DNA from: Oligoflexus sp.
GTDB lineage: Bacteria; Bdellovibrionota_B; Oligoflexia; Oligoflexales; Oligoflexaceae
DNA: 44,147 nucleotides
Direction: 5' to 3'
Assembly: GCA_014377445.1 (NCBI GenBank)
Contig: JACMPP010000042.1
Location: forward strand, 1 to 44,147
Part shown: in pieces, positions 1 to 7,292 of the stretch
Numbering within the stretch: position 1 is the first letter of the stretch
How the letters are laid out: every line of letters begins with the position of its first letter
Position numbers and translations under genes: made by a program
Notes under the pieces: model-generated
Databases searched by the model: none
The model's input: only the letters and a program-made list of their open reading frames with translations
Told to the model about the DNA's origin: nothing

Positions 1-62
1 CCAGCGCAAACATGCCCGTTTAATGAGCGGAGATCCGACTTGATCCAGATTAAGGATTAGAG

Positions 63-92
63 TTGAGGCTTTGCTCCTCCGGCACGTATTAT
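63..92 (+). promoter_or_regulatory. candidate sigma70 promoter of the subtilase gene
   Basis: TTGAGG at 63-68 and TATTAT at 87-92 are separated by 18 bases, a fair -35/-10 pair about 25 bases upstream of the ribosome binding site. It could drive the protease and possibly the Bat operon behind it. Seen by eye only. Confidence 0.4.
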
Positions 93-118
93 GAAAAATC
101 AGACTCGGAGGATACCCA

Positions 119-1900
119 GTGCGACGATACGGTTTTCTTTCCCTATCACTCTATCTTTCCATGCTTCTCGGCGTGACCGCCTGCGGTCGCGATGACGATA
201 AACAGAAGATCTCCCAAACGTCGGCTCTCGATCTCCGTTTTGCAACGGATGCCGAACGTGTGCAGGGCGACGTTGTGCCCTTTAGTTATCTCGTCGCTTT
301 TCGCGAAACAGCAACGACGCCAAGGGCTGCGACCTCACTCCTGCAGATTCAGCAGGGTCTGCAAAGTATGCTGCAGAACACGCGAGTCGTTGATACTCAT
401 CGGGCTATCGCGCGTTTGAATCTCACCTATCCCGGCCGCTCGTTCAGCCAGGAATTTAATCTCGATTCCCACCCTTTTATGAACACGGGATTAAACGCAG
501 CGGAAGAATACACGCATCTCACTGAGATCACTTTCAGCGACGAAGCGTCCGCCCGTCGTCAGCTTCGAAATTGGTACGATTCCAAAAAAATAATCTTTGC
601 CGAACCCAACTCGAAGCGCGCGACCAAAGGTGAGACGGAAGACAAGATCGTCACCTCCTTCAAAGGCAACGTGGCTACGCCCTGGCTTGAAGAGGTGTCC
701 CTCATCGATGCCATCGAAAAAATTTCGACCCTGGGTGTGAAGGCGGAGCCTCTCGTCGCCGTCATGGACTCAGGCGTTGACGTCCTGCATCCCAATCTTA
801 AAGATGCGATTTTCGTGAACGAGCAAGGGCAAAACAAGCAGTGTAGAGGTGATATCTATGGTTGCAATACGACGATCGCCACCAAGGATGTCCTGGGTGA
901 CGGCAGCGTCTTTCCCACCGGCACATCGAATTTCGGAGAGCGATGTGCAACCTCAAGCGGTCAGTGCGAACACGGGACGCACGTGGCCGGAATTATCGGG
1001 GGCCGGAACTCGACAGAGTTCACAGGAATGTGTCCTTACTGTAAAATCCTTGTTGTCAAAGTCGTCGAGGTCGAATCCAAAGGGGGCGAAGAGAGTTTTC
1101 CCATCAAGGATTCTTCCATCCTTGCCGGACTCGCCTATATCTCTGGTTTCAAATCCGGCGGTCAGCCATCGGTTCGTGTGATCAACGCTTCCTTTGGCAA
1201 GTTTGAAAACTCCAGATCGGTGGAGCTGTTCATCAAGGCTCTGAAGACCTTCGGTCGCGGGACCCTTATGGTGGCGGCGGCGGGCAACGAAGATACGATG
1301 AAGCGTCAATATCCCGCGGGATTTGACGATGTCCTGGCTGTTTCGAACGTGGAGAGTGCTACGGAAAAGCCTTTCAAGTCTTCGTCGTCCAACTTCGGAA
1401 TGTGGGTGGATATCGCGGCCCCTGGTGATGGCGACTGCGGGGGAGGCAATGGTATTCTTTCTTCGGTTCCCGGTGGTGGAGCCGAATGTCGAGCCGGTAC
1501 ATCGATGGCCTCACCGGTTGTTGCGGGTATAGCCGGACTGATCCTTAGCCAGGAGCCAGATCTGACCGCCCAGCAACTCGAAACGCGGCTGATTCAAACG
1601 GCGAATCCGTCTAAGCTATATTCGGATGGTATCAATAACGCTTATAGGCCTAATATTAAAGGTGCGGGTCTCGTGCCCCTGCTCGGTAGCGGTGTGGTGA
1701 ATGCCCTGACCGCGATCGATCCGACCCTTGATACCGCCCCGGTTCTCGTCGCGCAGAGACCCGATGCCGTGCGTTCGGGCTGTGGTGTGCTCGGCATGGG
1801 TGGGAGTGAAAACGGGACTCGATACTTGTTCTTGATCCCTGGCTTTTTCTGGGTCATTAATTCTCTACGCGGTTCCAAACGTAAGCGTAAAGTTCGATAG
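119..1900 (+). CDS. S8 family subtilisin-like serine protease, lipoprotein with C-terminal sorting-like tail
   Basis: The protein has 593 aa and starts at GTG 119, which a GGAGG-type Shine-Dalgarno precedes at about 106-112. The N-terminus is a lipoprotein signal with lipobox VTAC (Cys22). An inhibitor-like prodomain region spans roughly residues 45-165. The catalytic triad of the subtilase family is complete: Asp217 in VMDSGVD, His285 in HGTHVAG and Ser462 in GTSMASP; the oxyanion-type Asn lies in AAAGNED. Several Cys pairs sit in the catalytic domain, fitting an exported enzyme. The last 40 residues show a Cys-Gly motif, a Gly-rich stretch, a hydrophobic helix and a Lys/Arg cluster. This resembles MYXO-CTERM-type C-terminal anchors. 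The moxR gene follows after 17 bases, so co-transcription is likely. The substrate is unknown. Confidence 0.92.
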   Translation: MRRYGFLSLSLYLSMLLGVTACGRDDDKQKISQTSALDLRFATDAERVQGDVVPFSYLVAFRETATTPRAATSLLQIQQGLQSMLQNTRVVDTHRAIARLNLTYPGRSFSQEFNLDSHPFMNTGLNAAEEYTHLTEITFSDEASARRQLRNWYDSKKIIFAEPNSKRATKGETEDKIVTSFKGNVATPWLEEVSLIDAIEKISTLGVKAEPLVAVMDSGVDVLHPNLKDAIFVNEQGQNKQCRGDIYGCNTTIATKDVLGDGSVFPTGTSNFGERCATSSGQCEHGTHVAGIIGGRNSTEFTGMCPYCKILVVKVVEVESKGGEESFPIKDSSILAGLAYISGFKSGGQPSVRVINASFGKFENSRSVELFIKALKTFGRGTLMVAAAGNEDTMKRQYPAGFDDVLAVSNVESATEKPFKSSSSNFGMWVDIAAPGDGDCGGGNGILSSVPGGGAECRAGTSMASPVVAGIAGLILSQEPDLTAQQLETRLIQTANPSKLYSDGINNAYRPNIKGAGLVPLLGSGVVNALTAIDPTLDTAPVLVAQRPDAVRSGCGVLGMGGSENGTRYLFLIPGFFWVINSLRGSKRKRKVR

Positions 1901-1917
1901 GGAGATTACCAAACATT

Positions 1918-2898
1918 ATGCATGATGATATCCAAGCTAAAGTGGAAGCTGCCGCTGAGTCGATGAAGGTCATTCTTGCGACGATGGGCCAACGCGTTGT
2001 CGGTCAGCATATCGTTGTTGAACGCCTGTTGATGGGACTTATCGGCCAAGGTCACATCCTTTTGGAAGGTCTTCCCGGTCTGGCCAAAACCACGGCGGTA
2101 AAAGCTTTGGGTGAAGTCTCAGAACTTCAGGTCAACCGTGTGCAGTTCACACCGGATCTGCTTCCGGCCGATGTGGTCGGCACACAAATTTTTGATCCGC
2201 GTCAGGCGGAATTCAAAGTCAAGAAAGGTCCGATCTTTACCAACCTGCTGATCGCCGATGAAATCAACCGGGCGCCGGCCAAAGTGCAAGCCGCTTTGCT
2301 TGAAGCGATGCAGGAGCGTCAGGTGACTATCGCCGATGAGACTTACATGCTGCCCAAGCCCTTTTTGGTGCTCGCGACGCAAAACCCGATTGAGCAGGAG
2401 GGAACCTATCCCCTGCCTGAAGCTCAACTCGACCGCTTCTTCTTCAAGCTTAAAGTGGATTACGGCAGTCCCGCAGAAGAAATGCAGGTCATCGAGCGAA
2501 TGGCGAGTGCGCAGCCCCATCATCTGGCCAAGGTGGTTAACGCGCGCCAGCTTGAGCATTATCAGTCTTTGGTGCCAGCGATTCATGTCGCCGAAAACAT
2601 CCGCAAATACATCGTCGATATCGTATTCGCCACCCGTCGTCCGGAAGCTTATGGTGTTTCACGCCTCGCGGGATTGATTCGGGTCGGAGCCAGTCCCCGG
2701 GCCTCGATCAACCTTGAACGCGCTGCACGTCTAAATGCACTCTTTCAAGGGCGTGCTTATGTCATTCCTCAGGACGTGAAAGACATCGCAGAAGATGTTT
2801 TGCGGCACCGCATTATCCCAAGTTTTGAAGCCGAAGCTGAGAACATGACGACCGAAGAGATGATTACGAAAATCCTGGCTCAGATTCCAGTGCCATAA
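1918..2898 (+). CDS. MoxR family AAA+ ATPase
   Basis: This 326-aa protein is typical of MoxR ATPases in length and content. Walker A is GLPGLAKTT (residues 51-59) and Walker B is LLIADE with Asp114-Glu115. The MoxR-specific NRAPAKVQAALLEAMQE segment and the sensor 1 motif ATQNP follow. MoxR proteins act as chaperone-like ATPases, normally with VWA-domain partners that they help insert metals or assemble complexes. It is the first gene of a run with a DUF4381-like protein and BatC/D/E-like proteins. Unusually, the DUF58 and VWA genes that normally sit directly downstream are absent. The start at ATG 1918 follows GGGAG. Confidence 0.95.
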   Translation: MHDDIQAKVEAAAESMKVILATMGQRVVGQHIVVERLLMGLIGQGHILLEGLPGLAKTTAVKALGEVSELQVNRVQFTPDLLPADVVGTQIFDPRQAEFKVKKGPIFTNLLIADEINRAPAKVQAALLEAMQERQVTIADETYMLPKPFLVLATQNPIEQEGTYPLPEAQLDRFFFKLKVDYGSPAEEMQVIERMASAQPHHLAKVVNARQLEHYQSLVPAIHVAENIRKYIVDIVFATRRPEAYGVSRLAGLIRVGASPRASINLERAARLNALFQGRAYVIPQDVKDIAEDVLRHRIIPSFEAEAENMTTEEMITKILAQIPVP

Positions 2899-2908
2899 GG
2901 AAACGAGC

Positions 2909-3427
2909 ATGCCTTCGAGTGCCGAGGTTAAACCACCTCACGGGATTTTTGATTTAGCGCCATCCAGCACGATCGGGCTTACCACGGCCCTCTTCTACGC
3001 GACCTTGGTTCTCTTGCTCATCCTGCTGGGATTGGGCGCTTATGTTTATTGGCGCAGAAAAAAACAAAAAAAGGCGCGGATGACACATGCTTTGACTCCT
3101 TGGGAAAGCCTCCAACTCACTTTGAAAGAAGTGGAAAACAAATCGTCGCCTGCGGAAGCTATTGGGATTCTCAACCACTCTCTCCGTCAGGGGCTCGAAC
3201 TTAAGCTCCGTGAGCCTTTCACGGCCTACACCTCCGCAGAATTCTTGGCGTATCTACAAAAGAATTCGCAATTCTCATCGGATTTTCAGGCAGACTGTGC
3301 AGAATTCCTCAAGACCGCAGACAAAGTCCTCTTTGCTTATCAACCCTGTGACGAGCTCGAGAGACGGCGTTGGGAGAAGCAGGTCAGACAGTGGCTGGAC
3401 AGCTTGCAACTCGGGCAAAGTTTATGA
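2909..3427 (+). CDS. DUF4381-like single-pass membrane protein of the MoxR/Bat operon
   Basis: This 172-aa protein has a short N-terminal tail, one transmembrane helix (about residues 27-47) ending in a WRRKKQKKAR stop-transfer cluster, and a soluble helical domain of about 115 residues. Size, topology and position after moxR fit the DUF4381 proteins of Bat-type operons. That assignment rests on context and general pattern, not a diagnostic motif. Its TGA overlaps the ATG of the next gene (ATGA at 3424-3427), indicating translational coupling. It starts 10 bases after moxR. Confidence 0.75.
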   Translation: MPSSAEVKPPHGIFDLAPSSTIGLTTALFYATLVLLLILLGLGAYVYWRRKKQKKARMTHALTPWESLQLTLKEVENKSSPAEAIGILNHSLRQGLELKLREPFTAYTSAEFLAYLQKNSQFSSDFQADCAEFLKTADKVLFAYQPCDELERRRWEKQVRQWLDSLQLGQSL

Positions 3428-4512
3428 AGTTATTTCTGCTAGTTCTCTCAAGCCTGATGGTGTTGCTCCTCGGTGGGAAGGCCGAGGCCCGCTCACTGAT
3501 CGAGCGTCTCGACCATATGATACGGGGGCATAGCCGAGAGCTTGATTCAGCTTTCGACGCCTATGACAGCGGAAAGTATGAGGAGGCTGCCAAGGGCTTT
3601 CAGGCTTTCGCTTCCAGTCAGTCGGGCCAAGTTGCAAATTATAATGCGGGTGTGGCGTCGTATAAGGCGGGTCACGCCGACGAGGCCTCAAAGTTCTGGC
3701 AACGCGCCGCCACTGGAACGGGACTGGATCCCCTGTTAAAGGCCAGGGCCCTTCACAACATGGCGCTAATCCAGATCGATAAGAAAGAGTTGGAAGGCGC
3801 TCGCGATTCGCTGAAAGAGGCCCTTTCCTTCGATAATGACAATAAGCCCATTCGGGAAAATCTGGAGTGGGTCGAGCAGCACTTGAAACAGAATCCTGAA
3901 GAGAATAAGTCGAAAGACGATCCGAAGCAGGATTCGAAACAGGCTGAAGATAAAGACAAGAAGGATCAGGAACAAAAGGATCAGCAGAAACAGGCTGACA
4001 ACAAGTCGGACGAATCGAAAAAAGACCAAAAAGACGAGAAGAGTCAGGAATCCAAGGGCCAGGATCAGAAGTCGGCCGAGGATAAGAAGAAAGAGCAGGA
4101 CGAACAGGGGAAGAAGGATCAGCAGTCTGCATCGGGTCAGTCCAAGGAGGAAAAGGGTAAGGAGAAGAAGCAATCCGAAAGCTCCGCCGGCAAAGATCAG
4201 AAGAAAGACGGCGAAAATAAAGATAAGGCCAGTGAGAAAAAGCCCGAAAATGAGAAGGCGATGGCCGAAGAACAAAAGGGCAAGGATCAGGATCCCTCAA
4301 AGGAAAAAGGGCATGAATCCATGACTGCGGAGCAAAAGGCGGCAAAAGCATCAGAAGAAATGAAGAAGGGTCAGGCGATCATGACTCCCGCCGAACTCAA
4401 AAGCCAGGAGGCAGAACGGTTGCTCCGAACCATCGATGACAAAATTGGCCGTTATCCATTAACGGATACTGAGGCGACAGGCAAAAGAGGGGCAGATGGT
4501 AAGAATTGGTAG
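3424..4512 (+). CDS. batC: BatC-like TPR protein with a Lys/Glu/Gln-rich tail
   Basis: The protein has 362 aa. I chose ATG 3424 (ATGA overlap with the preceding stop) over the upstream in-frame codon at 3370, because it begins a clean signal peptide cut near GKAEA-RS. TPR-like helices follow (about residues 38-140). A very charged low-complexity tract of Lys, Asp, Glu, Gln and Ser fills about residues 145-310. A short conserved-looking end then contains SQEAERLLRTID, the 'EAERLL' motif common at BatC C-termini. BatC proteins are periplasmic or membrane-associated scaffolds in the Bat (aerotolerance-type) complex. The gene overlaps batD by 17 bases. The purine-rich tract creates long false antisense reading frames. 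Confidence 0.82.
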   Translation: MKLFLLVLSSLMVLLLGGKAEARSLIERLDHMIRGHSRELDSAFDAYDSGKYEEAAKGFQAFASSQSGQVANYNAGVASYKAGHADEASKFWQRAATGTGLDPLLKARALHNMALIQIDKKELEGARDSLKEALSFDNDNKPIRENLEWVEQHLKQNPEENKSKDDPKQDSKQAEDKDKKDQEQKDQQKQADNKSDESKKDQKDEKSQESKGQDQKSAEDKKKEQDEQGKKDQQSASGQSKEEKGKEKKQSESSAGKDQKKDGENKDKASEKKPENEKAMAEEQKGKDQDPSKEKGHESMTAEQKAAKASEEMKKGQAIMTPAELKSQEAERLLRTIDDKIGRYPLTDTEATGKRGADGKNW

Positions 4513-6361
4513 CAGTAGCCTAATTGCAGTCATGCTGTGGTTCCTTTCCTCAGCTACAGCTTTTGCAGGAGTCCTGACAGGCGAACTCGACAAGTCCGAG
4601 GGTTCCCTTGAGGATCAATTCGTCTACACCCTGGTCATCCAGGGCAGCTTCGACGATGATCCCCAGTTTCCGGTGGTCGATGGTCTTGAGGTTCACGCAG
4701 CCGGTAAAAGCCAAAATATTTCGATCGTAAACGGCAAATATTCGCGCGAGGTTCAGGTTCAGTTTGTCCTGACACCCAGCAAGGCTGGAACCTATAATAT
4801 CCCCCCTCTCAGTATGAAAGTGGATGGCAAAGTTATGCAGACCTTGCCTCTTGAAATGAAAGTTTCAGCCACTTCAGGAAGCGGTGGAGGTTCTGCTTCA
4901 GGCAGCGCGGCAGGTCCAGCAAGCGCCCAAGGGGAGGAAGGAATTTTTGTCGAAAGAAGTTTTTCGAAAAATTCCGTTTATGTCGGCGAAGCTATCGGTG
5001 TGAAGATCAAAGTCTATAATCGAGTCAAAGTCGTTGGTGCCCAGCCTGATTTCAAATATCCCTCGGCCTTTCAGATCAAGAATATCGAAGGCCAAAAGAC
5101 CTACACCCAAATGCGCGGCAATGCCGAATATAATGTGACCGAACTCGATGCTGTTCTCATCCCCACGCGCGAAGGCGATTTTACGATTGAGCCTGCGATA
5201 CTCGTGGCCCGCGTCGCCGTGAGCCGGAGACAACGCTCACGCTCCTTCTTTGATGATCTTATGGGCCCTACAGAACTGCAGGAAAAAAGGCTGCGAAGTG
5301 ATGCGGCCACGATCAAGGTGCTGCCACTCCCCCTAGCCGGACGAAGAAAAGATTTCTCGGGTCTGGTGGGCGAGTTTGCCATGAGCGCCGGACTCAATCC
5401 ACAGAGTGGGAATGCCGGCGATACCTTGAACCTCACCGTAAATATCCAGGGCCTCGGCGCCAGTAGCGGAATGTCTGATCTTACGCTTCCCTTCGATAGT
5501 TCAGTCGCCAAAGTCTACAAAGACAAACCAGAAACCCGCGAAGAACTGGATGCTGAAAAAGGTATTACCTCCGAAAAAACTTTCAAATATGCCATTGTCC
5601 CCGGTAAGCCTGGTCATTTTCCCTTGGGCAAACTCGTGGTCCAGGTCTTCGATCCTAAAAAAGCCGCCTACCAGGATCTGGTCGCCGAGCTGGGAAGCAT
5701 TGAGATAGGCGGGCAGGCTCTCGCGGGAACGACACCTGTTCCAGGAGCTCCGGAGACGGATTCTCAGACTGCTCCCGTACCCCCGGCGGCGGGTAAAGCG
5801 CCGACTAAAGTCGAGCAAAAGAAGGTCGCTGTAGAGCTGATCGGCAAAGATTTGGTTGAGCCTCACTCTCAGCGCATGCTCTCCAGCTCCGATCAATTGA
5901 CCCAAAGCGATTGGATGATCGGGGGTCTGTTGTTAGCCCTTGGCATGACGGGGTTAGGAGCTTCGGGCTGGCTCGCCATGACCAAAGCACCGCCAGAAGA
6001 ATTGCTGCGCATTCAACGCGCAAATAAAGCCTTCAAATTATCGAAGAAACAGTTGGATGCCGCGCATCATTGTCTGCAGAAGCAAGATCTCGCGGCAGCG
6101 CTGCGCATGGCGCAAGGTTGTTTTAAAGATTATACGGGCGCCAAGTTTGGTGTGACAGGTGCCGCTGTCACCTTGCGCGATATCGAGGGCTATCTCCGCA
6201 GCAAGGAAGTGGATCGCGATACTCTGCTTGAACTGCGTGAAGTGTGGAGCGCTTTGGATCAGATGATCTATGCTCCCCCTTTGGGGCAGAATCCGAGCCG
6301 TGGGGAAGAGCTTTTGATGAAGACGCGCAAAGTCTTAGAGCAAATGGAGCGACAATGCTAA
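4496..6361 (+). CDS. batD: BatD family protein
   Basis: The protein has 621 aa with a signal peptide (about residues 1-24, ending TAFA). Repeated all-beta Ig-like domains follow, starting with the BatD-type opening of a Glu/Ser-rich strand and VYTLVIQG. A Gly/Ser/Ala linker lies around residues 125-145. A transmembrane helix spans about residues 472-492, and a cytoplasmic helical tail of about 120 residues completes it. This is the layout of BatD ('oxygen tolerance' family), thought to link the periplasm with the membrane-bound Bat complex. The start overlaps the batC end by 17 bases and the stop overlaps the next start (ATG 6355). No VWA partner is encoded nearby. Confidence 0.88.
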   Translation: MVRIGSSSLIAVMLWFLSSATAFAGVLTGELDKSEGSLEDQFVYTLVIQGSFDDDPQFPVVDGLEVHAAGKSQNISIVNGKYSREVQVQFVLTPSKAGTYNIPPLSMKVDGKVMQTLPLEMKVSATSGSGGGSASGSAAGPASAQGEEGIFVERSFSKNSVYVGEAIGVKIKVYNRVKVVGAQPDFKYPSAFQIKNIEGQKTYTQMRGNAEYNVTELDAVLIPTREGDFTIEPAILVARVAVSRRQRSRSFFDDLMGPTELQEKRLRSDAATIKVLPLPLAGRRKDFSGLVGEFAMSAGLNPQSGNAGDTLNLTVNIQGLGASSGMSDLTLPFDSSVAKVYKDKPETREELDAEKGITSEKTFKYAIVPGKPGHFPLGKLVVQVFDPKKAAYQDLVAELGSIEIGGQALAGTTPVPGAPETDSQTAPVPPAAGKAPTKVEQKKVAVELIGKDLVEPHSQRMLSSSDQLTQSDWMIGGLLLALGMTGLGASGWLAMTKAPPEELLRIQRANKAFKLSKKQLDAAHHCLQKQDLAAALRMAQGCFKDYTGAKFGVTGAAVTLRDIEGYLRSKEVDRDTLLELREVWSALDQMIYAPPLGQNPSRGEELLMKTRKVLEQMERQC

Positions 6362-7167
6362 GGCGCTTAAAACTGGCAACATGTCTATGGGTAAGCATCG
6401 CCGCAAACCTGATCTCTGCGTCGCCCGTTCAGGCCGGAAGTCTGGACAAGGCTCAAGCGGCCTATCAGTCCGGTCAGTATGAGGATGCCGTCAATCAATA
6501 TCTTCAGGTTATCGAAGCCTCGGAGTCCAAATCCTCCCCTTCTCCCTCGGCCAGCGTCTATCACAACCTCGGGCTGGCCTTCGATCGTCAGAAGGAACTG
6601 GGACAGGCAGTTGCTTCCTATCTCCGCGCCACACAGCTTCAGCCGAGACAGGGTGACTTTCAGTACAATCTTCGATTTCTTTTAGGTCAAACCCAGGACA
6701 AGCTGGACAATAATTTTCATCGCCCGATGGAGACAAGTTTTCTCCTGGATCAATGGACGACGGAGCGCGAGCTGTTCTACCTGAGCATTTCTGTATTTTT
6801 GATCGCAGCTGCCGTTTATAGCTACGCTTTCCTGCGAACACGCTATCGCACAGCCGCGACATCAGTCGGAAGCATCTTTTTTCTCCTGAGTCTATACAGC
6901 GCCGCAAGTCTTTTCTATAAATCACAGTTTGTTCCCGATCAGGGTGCGGTCATCGCGCCTAAGCTCGAAGCCTACTCAGGACCCACCCAGTCCGTCGTAA
7001 TTTTTGAACTTCATGCTGGTGCTCCGTTTCAGATCCTTGAGACCAGTAACGATTGGGTCAAGATCGAGCTCTCTGATCAGAAGCGTGGCTGGGTTCGAAG
7101 TGAGGGAATTGCTAGCTTTGGCAATGAGCATAATATCTTGCCTGCGAAGGCGAGTTCAAAGTCCTGA
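6355..7167 (+). CDS. batE: BatE-like TPR and SH3-domain membrane protein
   Basis: The protein has 270 aa. The start at ATG 6355 overlaps the batD stop by 7 bases and gives a signal peptide (residues 1-27, ending SPVQA). TPR repeats (about residues 28-120) contain the AYQSGQYEDAV and VYHNLGLAFDR patterns. Two transmembrane helices lie at about residues 137-158 and 165-182. A bacterial SH3-like domain (about residues 200-262) holds the NDWVKIEL...GWVRSEGIASF signature. TPR plus SH3 is the known BatE arrangement. It closes the operon. A 7-bp inverted repeat GGCTTTC/GAAAGCC at 7218-7237 follows but lacks a T-tract. Confidence 0.83.
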   Translation: MLRRLKLATCLWVSIAANLISASPVQAGSLDKAQAAYQSGQYEDAVNQYLQVIEASESKSSPSPSASVYHNLGLAFDRQKELGQAVASYLRATQLQPRQGDFQYNLRFLLGQTQDKLDNNFHRPMETSFLLDQWTTERELFYLSISVFLIAAAVYSYAFLRTRYRTAATSVGSIFFLLSLYSAASLFYKSQFVPDQGAVIAPKLEAYSGPTQSVVIFELHAGAPFQILETSNDWVKIELSDQKRGWVRSEGIASFGNEHNILPAKASSKS

Positions 7168-7292
7168 ATTTACCCTCACCCAGCGATATTTCCAACATCT
7201 GTCCGTTCCCTTCTTTTGGCTTTCTCGCCGGAAAGCCACCGTGCTATTCTTAAAAGAATATATCTTTCTTCCCCCTAGCACCTGGTACATAC

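Noticed and set aside
3422..4351. Long minus-strand frames (up to 309 aa) opposite the BatC gene
   Set aside because: They are antisense to a Lys/Glu/Gln-rich purine tract, which removes stop codons on the other strand. The translations are Pro/Ser/Phe/Leu-rich with no domain, signal or ribosome binding site.
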